DNA of 64,000 bases from an uncultured Arachnia sp. (GCA_947493995.1 CANLTJ010000004.1:208193-272192), one strand, 5' to 3'. Positions 43,301 to 52,454 are shown, numbered from the stretch's first letter. Made by a program: numbers and translations. Notes: generated by a model not told the origin, from the sequence alone.

Positions 43301-43519
43301 ATGTCAAGGATGTCCCCGGCACTGATCTGTCCATACATGCCTGCCGGCTCCGAGGCGGCCGAGGTCACCGTCGAACTCCCCGACGGTCAACATGCGGAGT
43401 TGAGGTGCCTCGCCCGCGATGACGGCGGGATGGTGCCCTACGACGACGTCGTCCAAGCAGCCGCCAGTCAGTTGGCCACCGAACGCTACACCGAGGAACT
43501 TCAGCGTCGCATGCGCTGA
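43301..43519 (+). CDS. Small hypothetical protein (antitoxin-like, low confidence)
   Basis: A 72-residue ORF whose best part is VTVELPDGQHAELRCLARDD, then MVPYDDVVQAAASQLATERY and TEELQRRMR. A beta-hairpin followed by an amphipathic helix and a basic tail resembles small antitoxin or RHH-associated proteins, but I do not recognise a family. The real start could be the ATG for MPAGSEAAE at codon 13. No strong Shine-Dalgarno is present, and it lies in a decay zone. No toxin gene follows. Confidence 0.4.
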   Translation: MSRMSPALICPYMPAGSEAAEVTVELPDGQHAELRCLARDDGGMVPYDDVVQAAASQLATERYTEELQRRMR

Positions 43520-43535
43520 CGAGCGTCACTGCTTC

Positions 43536-43590
43536 CAGGATGCGGGCAAGCCAACGCCCCGCAGAGCTTCTCATCGAGCAGAAGCGCCAG
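43536..43590 (-). pseudogene. Relic of a MalF-type permease gene
   Basis: About 55 bases align with the intact permease at 40334-40388. On the minus strand they still encode GRWLARIL, preceded by a recognisable copy of the ALLLNEKLR segment with changes. Nothing else of the gene is visible on either side. The match is well above chance but covers under 20 codons, so function is excluded. Confidence 0.7.
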
Positions 43591-43824
43591 GGTTTGGCGA
43601 GACTCACTGAAACTCGAATGACATCGTCATTTCGGCCCGCGTGCATGCGGCATCCAGTGTGATGACTCGGCAATGCATCCTTTGGGTGACGGGCAGCAAG
43701 GCCTTTGTGCTCGGAAGGTGGGGACGGCGTTGGGGTGGTTGTGCGGAGCGGGGTAGTCTCTGGTCGGCCATCGCCAGCCTGGAACGATTCCCTCGCGGTG
43801 GCGACTTGGTGGGAGGAGGGATTC

Positions 43825-44844
43825 ATGGACCTGGACGATATGGCCAATGTTCGCCAAGAGGTGTTCACCGGCGCTCTGCCGGGATGGAAGGATGTCGAAC
43901 TCAGCGTCGATGAGGCCTACTACGAGTATCGGAGTCACGAGGAGGGAGTCGTCGCCGACTACATCCCCGTGCTCGCCGAGGCTGATCCTGACTGGTTCGG
44001 CGTGGCCGTGGCGCAGACCGGCGGGCGAGTGCATGGTGTCGGCGACTGTGACGTCGAGTTCACCGTCCAGTCCATCTCGAAGGCCTTCGTCTTCGCGCTG
44101 GTGTGTGATGCCATCGGCCACGATGTGATCAAGGAGAAAGTGGGGGTCAACAACACGGGACTGCCCTTTCATTCCGTGATGGCGATCGAACTCAACCGCG
44201 GGCACCCGATGAACCCGATGGTCAACGCCGGTGCCCTGGCCACCACGGCGTTGGTGCCCGGTGCCTCTGCCGAGGAGCAGTGGAAGCTCATCCGCTCGGG
44301 CATGTCGCAATTCGCCGGGAGGTCGCTGGAGCTCGACGGCGCCGTCTACCACTCCGAAATGGTCAGCAACCAGCGCAATCAGGCGATAGCGCGACTGTTG
44401 GAAAGTTACGGCCAGATTGATCGCGATCCACCGGAGGTCGTCGACGTATACACCCGGCAGTGCTCGCTGCGGGTCACGGCATCCGACCTTGCGGTCATGG
44501 GCGCCACGCTCGCCGGCGGGGGAATCAATCCCGTCACGGCGGAGAAGGTGGTCTCCCCGGAGGTCTGCCGCGACACCCTTGCCGTGATGGCGTCGACGGG
44601 GCTGTATGAGCGCTCAGGTGAATGGCTGTTCGAGATTGGCTTGCCGGCCAAGTCGGGAGTCTCGGGTGGCATCGTCGCCATCGCGCCCGGCAAGGGCGGC
44701 ATCGGCAGTTTTTCTCCACTGCTGGATTCAGCGGGCAACAGTGTCCGGGGTCAGCGGGCGACAGCCCACCTGTCACGAACCCTCGGGTTGAACCTTTTCG
44801 CATCCGACGTCGACCCGACGAGGGTTCACCGGCCGGGCGCCTGA
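43825..44844 (+). CDS. glsA: Glutaminase
   Basis: Started at MDLDDMANVRQ with the strong ribosome site GGGAGGAGGG just upstream, the protein has 339 residues, the usual bacterial glutaminase length. The serine-dependent beta-lactamase-like fold is shown by FTVQSISKAF (Ser-x-x-Lys), NPMVNAGALATT and KSGVSGGIVAIAPG. It converts glutamine to glutamate and ammonia in the cytoplasm, often for acid resistance. The track ORF adds 40 residues from non-coding DNA. It stands alone in an accessory zone. Confidence 0.93.
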   Translation: MDLDDMANVRQEVFTGALPGWKDVELSVDEAYYEYRSHEEGVVADYIPVLAEADPDWFGVAVAQTGGRVHGVGDCDVEFTVQSISKAFVFALVCDAIGHDVIKEKVGVNNTGLPFHSVMAIELNRGHPMNPMVNAGALATTALVPGASAEEQWKLIRSGMSQFAGRSLELDGAVYHSEMVSNQRNQAIARLLESYGQIDRDPPEVVDVYTRQCSLRVTASDLAVMGATLAGGGINPVTAEKVVSPEVCRDTLAVMASTGLYERSGEWLFEIGLPAKSGVSGGIVAIAPGKGGIGSFSPLLDSAGNSVRGQRATAHLSRTLGLNLFASDVDPTRVHRPGA

Positions 44845-45179
44845 ATTTGGAAATCGATGGCGGGCCTGTGATCTACCCGTGGCCAGGCCTCAACCAGCTC
44901 GTCGAAAAGACCACCATCGATGGCGGTGCAGACGGTGGTCGATGTCCACACTGGATAGTGTCACTGGCCCTTTGACTCCGATGGCGACGCATCAGCGGTG
45001 AACGATTGATGTTGGGGCGAGTCCGAACAAACTGCGTGAGTGCAGCACCATGATCGGCTGCTCCGCACGGTGGGGGCCTACCGTGCGGTCATTGGGCAGC
45101 CGAGGCGGGATGACTTGATTCGCTACGTCGGCGACGGTGCAGAATGGGTGGCCATTGATCTCACTCCGCCCGTTGTTGG
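44845..45179. other. Intergenic gap with a hairpin at 45063-45088
   Basis: No gene is recognised in these 335 bases. CCGCACGGT and ACCGTGCGG form perfect 9-base arms around GGGGGCCT at 45063-45088. This could terminate the minus-strand HepT/MNT operon that ends about 90 bases away. The remaining sequence has no repeated or coding pattern that I can see. Confidence 0.5.
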
Positions 45180-45407
45180 TTAGTTCTCCTCTGCCTCGAG
45201 TGTCATCTCCGCTTCGGTGATGAGAGCCTGTAGTGATGCGTTCCACGCTGGGAGGTCCTCGGCGAGGGTCAGCCATGTCATCTCTCGATTTATCTGATCG
45301 TACTGGTGGATGATGAAGTTCCGGTTCGCGATGGCCAGCGCCCACTCCACCCCATCGGGAGCCAGAACCCCGAGCTGTGACAGCCGTTTGGCCGCTTTGC
45401 GTTCCAT
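45180..45407 (-). CDS. HepT-like HEPN ribonuclease, N-terminally truncated
   Basis: The 75 residues match the C-terminal two thirds of DUF86/HepT toxins: KAAKRLSQLG, then the RNFIIHQYD segment containing the R-x4-H catalytic motif (R-N-F-I-I-H), then WLTLAEDLPAW. The first 45 or so residues, which form the first helix pair of the usual 110-residue protein, are missing. The ATG overlaps the MNT stop (TGATG), so the truncation lies exactly at the gene start. It may be inactive or a minimal form. Confidence 0.7.
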   Translation of the reverse strand: MERKAAKRLSQLGVLAPDGVEWALAIANRNFIIHQYDQINREMTWLTLAEDLPAWNASLQALITEAEMTLEAEEN

Positions 45408-45880
45408 CAGAGCAGTACCGCCTCACGCCGGATGTCATCATCCATTTTTGCCTTCAGTCCGCCGTAGTCCATCAAGTCGATGTCACGACCGAGTACGTGT
45501 TCGATGAGCTGCTTGAATCTGATGAAGTCAAACGATGAAGTGCCGGGCGGCGACTCGACCAACAGATCGATGTCGGAATCCTGGCGCGCCTGACGGCGGG
45601 CAGTCGATCCGAAGGCGGCCAATCGTGTGTAGCCGCGTTCTGCCGCAAGCGCTTTGAGCACCGGTGCAGCCGCATCCAGCAACACTTCGGGGTGCATGTT
45701 GCTCAGATCGCGGGACAGCCGCAATTGCTGGCTGATTGCGGGCTGGGAAATGCCCAATGCGTCAGCGATCTGGCGCTGACTCATGCCGCTCGCCACCATT
45801 GCCCGAAGGGTGAGCACGCGACGCACCCGCGACATGTCTTCATCGCGCCGCGCGGCGCAGAACTCGGCAACCAGGCTCAT
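45407..45880 (-). CDS. HTH-MNT nucleotidyltransferase antitoxin
   Basis: A 157-residue fusion. The N-terminal helix-turn-helix (MSQRQIADALGISQPAISQQ) is followed by a minimal nucleotidyltransferase domain with the motif GSTARRQARQDSDIDLLV, where Gly-Ser and Asp-x-Asp bind nucleotide and metal. MNT proteins neutralise HepT toxins by AMPylating them. The HTH suggests it also represses the operon. The partner gene downstream is coupled but truncated. Confidence 0.87.
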   Translation of the reverse strand: MSLVAEFCAARRDEDMSRVRRVLTLRAMVASGMSQRQIADALGISQPAISQQLRLSRDLSNMHPEVLLDAAAPVLKALAAERGYTRLAAFGSTARRQARQDSDIDLLVESPPGTSSFDFIRFKQLIEHVLGRDIDLMDYGGLKAKMDDDIRREAVLL

Positions 45881-46017
45881 AAGGAAACCTTATCACGCAC
45901 AGAAGGTCGCCCGGTGTGAATTACTCCACTCTGGAAGCAAAGTGTCCCTGCGACCCATTCGATCCACAACCGTGCGATCCCTATTTCATCCGCACGGACG
46001 GGCATGATGAATCTTGA

Positions 46018-46422
46018 ACCATTGTCGGGGTGCCGAAGTCGGAGGTCGGTATCCGTGATGTATCGATCCCGCCGCACCTGATTGAGCCTCCGGGGGAGTA
46101 TATGAATGAGTTCGTAGGACCGAAGCGTGATGCGCTGGTGTTCGCTGCCGTGGGAAGTCCTGAGCATCTCAACCACGGCACGTTGTACAAAGCGTTCAAG
46201 CAAGCTCGAACCGCTGCCGGACGCGACGACCTCCGACTTCATGATCTACGTCACACCGGAGCAGTGATGGCTGCCCAAGCTGGCGCGACGACGCGAGAGC
46301 TGATGGATCGGCTCGGGCACACGACGTCCGAAATGGCAATGCGGTCCCAGCACGTAGCCGACGGGCGACAAGCTGAGATCGTCCGTCGGCTCTCCGAGAT
46401 GGCGGAAGAGCAGGGGCCGTGA
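46018..46422 (+). pseudogene. Tyrosine-recombinase (phage integrase) C-terminal fragment lacking the catalytic Tyr
   Basis: The frame opens after a TGA at 46015 and begins VGVPKSEVGIRDVSIPPHL, which is the middle of a catalytic domain. It keeps HDLRHTGAVMAAQAG (His-x-x-Arg) and LMDRLGHTT. Where actinobacterial integrases read MRYQHA, this one has MRSQHVA, so the nucleophilic tyrosine is replaced by serine. The N-terminal arm and core-binding domains are missing. It is a dead remnant of an integrative element. Confidence 0.85.
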
Positions 46423-46540
46423 GCGTCGCGTTGCCGACCTGTATGTATGGGGCGCATGGCGATTGCGAGATTGCCTCTGTTCGGCTGGCGTACGGCAGCG
46501 TCGGCCGGAAACATCGTCAGCGGGATAGTGAGGCCTAGTG

Positions 46541-46569
46541 TGTCAATAGTGTCATGGTTCCGTTATACT
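46541..46569 (+). promoter_or_regulatory. Promoter of the AbiE operon, probably leaderless
   Basis: TGTCAA and TATACT are separated by exactly 17 bases, close to the sigma-A consensus. The -10 box ends 6 bases before the AbiEi ATG, leaving no room for a Shine-Dalgarno, so transcription probably starts at or next to the A of the start codon. Confidence 0.6.
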
Positions 46570-46575
46570 TCTGAC

Positions 46576-47142
46576 ATGACCGAACGAGTCTTGGCGCGAG
46601 ATGAGCTGTGGGACGTCGCGGCCGTACAACACGGCTTCGTGACTGCTCGGCAGGCCGCCGACCTGGGCATCACCAAACATGCCCTTCAGATGCTGGTCCA
46701 CCGGGGCACTCTGACGCGCGCGGCGTTCGGTGTCTATCGCTTTCCGCGATACCCGGTCGGTGAGTACGACGGTCACATGTTGGCGGTTCTGTGGACCCGG
46801 GCGTCGGAGGCCTGCCTGAGTCACGAGACTGCCCTCGACGCCTACGGCATCAGTGACGTGAATCCCAACCGCATCCACGTTACCGTGGGCAAGCAGCGGC
46901 GACTCCGTCGGTCGGGTGGTGAAGAGTACGTCGTGCACTACGAGGACCTCACCCCAGCTCAGGTCGGCTGGTGGCAGGAGATCCCGACGGTGACGCCCCG
47001 CACTGCGGTCGAACAATGCCTCGCGTACGGCACACCGACCTATCTGCTGCGTCAGGCAATTGAGCGCGGGCATGCGCAGGGATACCTGAAAGCTGCCGAG
47101 CGGGACGAGTTGGCCGAAGCGATCGAGGGTCGCCATGAGTGA
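46576..47142 (+). CDS. abiEi: AbiEi-type antitoxin (type IV toxin-antitoxin)
   Basis: A 188-residue protein with an N-terminal winged helix (VTARQAADLGITKHALQMLV, then GVYRFPRYP) and a C-terminal domain with the HETALDAYGISDVNP segment typical of the AbiEi/DUF2204-like antitoxins. AbiEi represses its operon and counteracts AbiEii without contacting it. The start is the ATG after the TATACT box. The gene overlaps the toxin gene by 8 bases. Confidence 0.88.
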   Translation: MTERVLARDELWDVAAVQHGFVTARQAADLGITKHALQMLVHRGTLTRAAFGVYRFPRYPVGEYDGHMLAVLWTRASEACLSHETALDAYGISDVNPNRIHVTVGKQRRLRRSGGEEYVVHYEDLTPAQVGWWQEIPTVTPRTAVEQCLAYGTPTYLLRQAIERGHAQGYLKAAERDELAEAIEGRHE

Positions 47143-48088
47143 TGAGCGCATGGGATCACGCCTGACGGCACTTCTCCGCATACTCGCACCGAAGGGCAAG
47201 CAGCCGGTGTCGGCGAAGGTACTCAACGCCTGGATTGCCCAGGCGGAGGGAAAGATCGGCGATGAAGCCAGGGGCGGACGGCTCGGCTGGTTCGTCGCGT
47301 CGTCGGTGGCGATCGCAGCGGTCCAGCGAGCGATCGACGCTGATGACAGGCGCATGTTTCTGTTGAAGGGAGGCACGCTGCTTCAACACCGGCTGAACGC
47401 AACGGCCCGCACGACCAAGGATGTCGATGGCCTCATCCGCGGCGACCTTGACGAGTTCATTCTCGCTCTTGATGTGGCGCTCGATGAGCCGTGGGGACCG
47501 CTCACCCTTCGTCGGGGTCAGGTCGAGGTGGTCAACGTGCCGACCAAGATCATCCAGCCTCGCCGCTTCGACATGATTTTGGAGCTGCGCGGTGTGACGT
47601 GGCGGCGCATCCAGTTCGAGATCTCTCCCGACGAGGCCGGTATCAGCGACGACTACGAGACTATCGAGCCTCCACCACTCAGTGGCTTCGGACTTCCCGA
47701 TCCGGGTGTCCTCGTCGGAATCGCGATGCGTTTCCAGATCGCGCAGAAACTCCACGCCGTCTCGGATCCGCATGACCCTCCAAACTTCATCAATGATCGC
47801 GCCCGTGATGTCGTTGACTTGCTCCTGCTCCGGGACCTCGCAGCCGCTACCGGAAGTCCGACGCCCGGCGAAGTCCACAAGGCAACAACCGCGGTGTTCG
47901 CCGCCCGTGCTGACGAGGCGATCCAACTCGGCCTGCCTGCACGGGCCTGGCCTCCGACCGTCGTCGGTCACCCGCACTGGGCCAACGATTTCACGCGAGC
48001 CGCTTCCTCTGCTGGAGTTGATTTATCCCTGCAGCAGGCCGTGGCTGAAGTGAACGCTTGGGTCGAGCAGATCGACAGGTCGGGATGA
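47135..48088 (+). CDS. abiEii: AbiEii-type nucleotidyltransferase toxin
   Basis: A 317-residue nucleotidyltransferase-fold protein. FLLKGGTLLQHRL is motif I, TTKDVDGLIRGD provides the acidic metal ligands, and DRARDVVDLLLLRDL is a conserved later motif. AbiEii toxins transfer nucleotides to tRNA acceptor stems and so cause growth arrest on phage infection. It overlaps the antitoxin gene and has no other operon partner. It sits 2 kb before the restriction-type gene cluster, which supports a defence island. Confidence 0.9.
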   Translation: MSDERMGSRLTALLRILAPKGKQPVSAKVLNAWIAQAEGKIGDEARGGRLGWFVASSVAIAAVQRAIDADDRRMFLLKGGTLLQHRLNATARTTKDVDGLIRGDLDEFILALDVALDEPWGPLTLRRGQVEVVNVPTKIIQPRRFDMILELRGVTWRRIQFEISPDEAGISDDYETIEPPPLSGFGLPDPGVLVGIAMRFQIAQKLHAVSDPHDPPNFINDRARDVVDLLLLRDLAAATGSPTPGEVHKATTAVFAARADEAIQLGLPARAWPPTVVGHPHWANDFTRAASSAGVDLSLQQAVAEVNAWVEQIDRSG

Positions 48089-48308
48089 TGGATTCGCATG
48101 CGAAGGCGGCCGAAGAAGCCAAGACCTCTTCACCCAAGGTCCGATTCGTAGCATTAAGACCACGGAGCATGTAGCTGACTTGCCCCAGAGTCCGTGACCG
48201 ACGTGTGGACGTGATATCTCAATTTGCGTGCGCATGAAGCCGTAGGTATCCCCGTCGCATTAGCTAGGAAGAGCCTTCGCGAGCAACACTCAAGGCTGAG
48301 GACCGGAT

Positions 48309-49646
48309 CTATTCTGATCCGTAGACTTCGATAATATTCGCCTTCACCATGGGGACTGTGAGATTCCCTCCCATGGTTGTTTCATAGCTGTACGGACCAA
48401 CGACCGATACGAAAAGCTTGACCAAGTCACCCTGCACGACTTTGCCCAGCACGTCCTCTTCGCCAATCACCATAGTGTTGATGTCATAGTTGTACGAACG
48501 GGATTGTTTCTGACCGTCTGTGTTGGCACGGAAAACCTCACGGCCAGTGTTGGAGTCGAACTGAGTCACCTTCCCGAAGACGATGTACTTCTCACCGACG
48601 TAAGCGGATGGATCACGCTCGACAAGTTTCCAGTCGCGCCCGGAGATCGCGGCATAGGCGGCGGGATCAAGCAGTGCTGCCGCGGCCGCGGCTTCATCGG
48701 CTGCCCTCTGCCACTCCGCGTGATCGTCATCCACTTTCTTCTTCGCGGACTCCAAGTTCTGCTTCGCCCGAGCCAAGTCCGTGCTCAAAGCCTGAAGCCC
48801 GGAGGTATCCATATGAGTCGGGTCTTTCCCGACATGCGTCCGCAGGGTCTCAATGGCAGCGGCCAGGTCATCGCGAAGACTTGCGTCATTCACCTTCCCA
48901 TCCGAGGCTGCCAGCGACTGCTCTGCCGCCGGCAACGCTTCGCGAGCACGGGCGATAGTGCCGATCATTCCTTCCCGCGCCGCGTCGAGGTTGGCTAACG
49001 CCGTTACGCTTTCCTCGACACTGATTGTGGCGTCGTCAAGTTCGGAGCGGGCCTCGTCCAAGCTGTTGGTTTTGCTTGACAGAGCATTCGCGTCGTCCAG
49101 CTCCACGCCCTCGGACGCTACTTCTGCAGCCTCCGCGATTTCTGTCTCCAGATCGTCTCGGGTGGACTCTTCGAGCACCGCGTCCTGCGATTCCGTCAAC
49201 ACACCCTCTGCGGTTTGCATGGAGGTGTTGAGCGCTGCCATAGATGAGTCGTATCCGTCCTTGGCTGCCGCGAGTTCTTCGGCAGCTCTTTGCTGCAACT
49301 GAACTAGAGCCACGCCCGCGACGATTACGACGACCAACGCCATGATCGCGGCTGTGACGGCTAGCCCCCGCTTCTTTGGTTTGGTGCCGGTGGTAGTGGC
49401 ATCAGCGATGGATGCGGTGGCGGCGTGGGTGCCTTGACCGTGCTCCGACGACGTTTGCCCATCGAAGCTTGGGGGCGTTTTTCGGGGCAGCCAGAAGATC
49501 CAACCCTCCGGGGCGGGCCCCCATGAAGGGTCTGGGCTCCAACCTTCATGGGGAATGAACCCCGGCTCGACCGGCCAATTCTGCGGAGGATTGAAAACCC
49601 ATTCGGGTTGATTCCTGCTGGAAGGACCCTCAGTCATCGTTTCCAT
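48309..49646 (-). CDS. Membrane-anchored coiled-coil protein with tryptophan-rich N-terminus
   Basis: A 445-residue protein of unknown family. Residues 1-60 contain WVFNPPQNWPVEPGF and WSPDPSWGPAPEGWIFW, a DUF2510-like Trp/Pro-rich cytoplasmic motif. A single helix (AVTAAIMALVVVIVAGVALV) lies near 95-115. Residues about 118-330 are a long Ala/Glu/Asp-rich coiled coil. The last 100 residues (YVGEKYIVFGKVTQFDSNTG) are beta-rich and OB-like and end in NIIEVYGSE. It should face outward from the membrane. It is the only minus-strand gene in this zone and may be unrelated to the defence genes. Confidence 0.75.
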   Translation of the reverse strand: METMTEGPSSRNQPEWVFNPPQNWPVEPGFIPHEGWSPDPSWGPAPEGWIFWLPRKTPPSFDGQTSSEHGQGTHAATASIADATTTGTKPKKRGLAVTAAIMALVVVIVAGVALVQLQQRAAEELAAAKDGYDSSMAALNTSMQTAEGVLTESQDAVLEESTRDDLETEIAEAAEVASEGVELDDANALSSKTNSLDEARSELDDATISVEESVTALANLDAAREGMIGTIARAREALPAAEQSLAASDGKVNDASLRDDLAAAIETLRTHVGKDPTHMDTSGLQALSTDLARAKQNLESAKKKVDDDHAEWQRAADEAAAAAALLDPAAYAAISGRDWKLVERDPSAYVGEKYIVFGKVTQFDSNTGREVFRANTDGQKQSRSYNYDINTMVIGEEDVLGKVVQGDLVKLFVSVVGPYSYETTMGGNLTVPMVKANIIEVYGSE

Positions 49647-50146
49647 CTTTCTCGGAAATATAGCGATAAAACAAGCAGCGCCCCCTTGCGACGCTGTGAG
49701 AGCTCGATGTTATCGAGGTGACTCGCCCTATGCATCACTTGGGCAGGAAAACGGGTCGCCAATGCCTCGGCCGCTTCGCCCGCGACGCGTTACCTCGCCG
49801 CGTCGGAGTTTGTCGACAACGACTCCAACCAAGCGGTCGAGCGAACCCGTAGACCCCAGAGCGCCGACTCGGTCCTGGTGAACGCCACCGACGACTCCGC
49901 CAGCTTGCAAATCCAACCACTTCTCCTCGTCGTTGAGCAGATCAACTTGCGAGCTGTGTGTCGATCGGCTGGGCAGTCAGTCGCTTGTGGGCAGCCCTTC
50001 CAGACACCACGTCGGACGTGCGACGAAAAAAAGAGGGAAGAAACTGCGAATCGGGGTGGTGGGTGACTCCTACTATCTACAACGTTGGGTTTCAGTGTCG
50101 CCCGGACATGTCGCATGCCAGCAATGCCGGTAGGCTCCAATCCACA
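49647..50146. other. Intergenic region upstream of the defence island
   Basis: These 500 bases hold only short ORFs on both strands that read as shadows of each other. An A-rich tract (GACGAAAAAAAGAGGGAAGAAA) near 50023-50044 stands out in this genome. The promoter of the SNF2 helicase gene is expected in the last 100 bases. No integrase attachment site or inverted repeat was seen. Confidence 0.5.
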
Positions 50147-52454
50147 ATGAGTAGTGCTGACACCTTCGCACCTGGCAATGTCGTCGTGGTGCGTGACGAG
50201 GACTGGCTCGTCACGTCCGTGGACGAGTCCTCGGACGGCCCAGTCCTCAACACCCAGGGTCTGTCAGACCTGGTCCGCGGCCAGGACGCGGTCTTCTACC
50301 CTTCACTGGACCGTGGCATCCGACTCAACGATCCTCGCGACGTCACCATCCGCGCCGACGACTCTCCCAAGTACCGACTCTCCCGGCTCTGGGTGGAATC
50401 GACGCTGCGCAAGACCGCCGTGCCGCTCAGCGACGACTCCCTCACCGTCTCGCCACGCATGCTAGCGCGCCAGCTCGGATACCAGCACAAGGCCGTCACC
50501 AAGGCCCTCGGCCCCACCACCCTGCGCCCCCGCATCCTCCTCGCCGACGCCGTCGGCCTGGGTAAAACGCTCGAGATCGGCATGATCCTGTCCGAACTCA
50601 TCCGGCGTGGCCGTGGCGAACGAATCCTCATCGTCACCCCGCGACACGTGCTGGAGCAGATGCAGCACGAGATGTGGAGCCGCTTCGCGATCCCATTCGT
50701 CCGCCTGGACTCCCAGGGCGTGGCCCGCGTCAAGCAGAAGCTCCCCGCCAACCGCAACCCGTTCTCCTACTTCCGCCGCGTCATTATCTCTATCGACACG
50801 CTGAAGCAGGAACGCTTCGTCCACGACCTGCGCCGCCACCACTGGGACGCCGTCGTCATCGACGAGTCCCACAACATCACCAACACCGACACGCTCAACA
50901 ATCGGCTGGCCAGCATCCTCGCTCCCCAGTCCGACGCGCTCATCCCCGCCTCCGCCACCCCGCACAACGGCGCACGCGAGTCGTTCGCCGAACTGGTCCG
51001 GCTCCTCGACCCCACCGCCGTCAAGGCCGACGGGGCACTCGACCTGCGCCGCGTCGAGCAACTCACCATCCGACGCCACCGCCACAGCGCCGAGGTGGCT
51101 GAGGAGGTCGGCGCCGACTGGGCGGAGCGCCTCGAGCCCGACAACCGCCTCATCGACGCCTCACCTGAGGAGGATGCCGTCGTCGACGAGTTGGTGAACA
51201 CATGGCTTCGCCCGCAGGGGAAGTCGCCCTACTCGGGCAGTAACGGCTCGTTGTTCCCGTGGACGCTGGCCAAGGCGTTCCTGTCCTCGCCCGCAGCACT
51301 GCTTGACACACTGGTGAATCGCCGGAACCGGCTGGACCACACGGTCGAGTCCCGCCGCGAGGCCGATGCGCTGGATCGACTTGGGGAACTCAACAAGACG
51401 ACCTTCGACTCGTCGTCGAAGTACCGGGCACTGGTGGCTTACCTGCGTGACGAGGTCGGCGTGGGGAAGTCGTCGCCCATGCGGGCGGTCGGCTTTTCCG
51501 AGCGCGTGGCCACCCTGCACTGGCTCCAGGCCAACCTCCAACGGGACCTCGGTCTCAAACCCGGACAGGTGGAGATCCTGCACGGCGGTCTGGCCGACGA
51601 CCAGCAGCAGGCCATCGTCGAGAGCTTCAAGCAGACCAGCTCCCCGATTCGAGTGCTGGTCACCGGCGACGTGGCCTCCGAGGGCGTCAACCTCCACAAG
51701 CAGTGCCACCACCTGATCCACTACGACATCCCGTGGTCGCTGATCCGCATCGAGCAGCGCAACGGCCGCATCGACCGCTACGGCCAGAAGCACCCCCCCG
51801 CAGATCACGACTTTGCTGCTCAATCCCTCCAACGAGGGGTTCTCGGGTGACATCCGTGTTCTTGCCGCACTGGTGGCCCGCGAACACGAGGCCCAGCGCG
51901 CACTCGGCGACGCCGCCAGCCTCATGGGCCGCTACAGCGTCACCGCCGAGGAAGACGCCATCCGACAGGTGCTCGCCGGCTCCAAGCAATTCGACGACGT
52001 CGTCGCCGAACCGGACAGCATCGCCTCCAGCGTCGACGACTGGCTGGCCCAGTACCTCGACGATCCCGCCGACGAGCAGCCGGAAGCCGCCATCGACGGC
52101 GACCATCTTCTCTACACCAAGCCCGTCGACTTCCTCCGCGACGCCCTCCACGAGTACTATCCCTCGCCCGAGGACAAACCACGGCCGCGCGACCTGGGTG
52201 GCGTGGGATGGCGCGAACACCCAGCCGAACACATCGTCGAGTTCGTCCCACCCGCCGATCTTCGGCAGCGCTTCGAGGTGCTACCGCAGAGCTACCTTGC
52301 CGACCGCAACGTCCTGGAAAACCTCAAGCTCATGAGGGAGGCCAGAGCCCCCACCTCCATCCTGGATGCCGCCCTCACCGACACCAGCGACTCGTCCTGG
52401 CCCGCCGCCCACTACCTCGGCCCCCTGTACCCGGTGCTGGACTGGTGTCGGTGA
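50147..52454 (+). pseudogene. SNF2/RapA-type helicase, frameshifted at a seven-C run
   Basis: The first frame starts at MSSADTFAPGN and has Walker A in ADAVGLGKT (near 133), DESHN (Walker B, near 241), SATPHNG and motif VI RNGRIDRYGQ. Just after it, at seven C residues (51793-51799), the frame is lost. Removing one C gives KHPPQITTLLLNPSN, which joins directly to the ORF at 51813-52454. The intact protein would have about 770 residues. It resembles the SNF2 helicases of DISARM and R-M loci (DrmD type). It may be a phase-variable gene, a recent mutation or an assembly error. Its GC content is higher than that of the genes that follow. Confidence 0.85.
51793..51799 (+). repeat. Seven-C homopolymer at the helicase frameshift
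   Basis: The run of seven C is exactly where the two helicase frames meet. Six C would restore one continuous reading frame. Runs like this are prone to slippage during replication. Confidence 0.75.

Noticed and set aside
43035-43334. Minus-strand ORF in the gap after the PAC2 gene, considered as transposase remnant
   Set aside because: No DDE or HTH motif could be seen and no terminal repeats flank it.
49728-49916. Two short overlapping minus-strand ORFs upstream of the SNF2 gene
   Set aside because: They overlap in different frames, have no family features and no ribosome sites.
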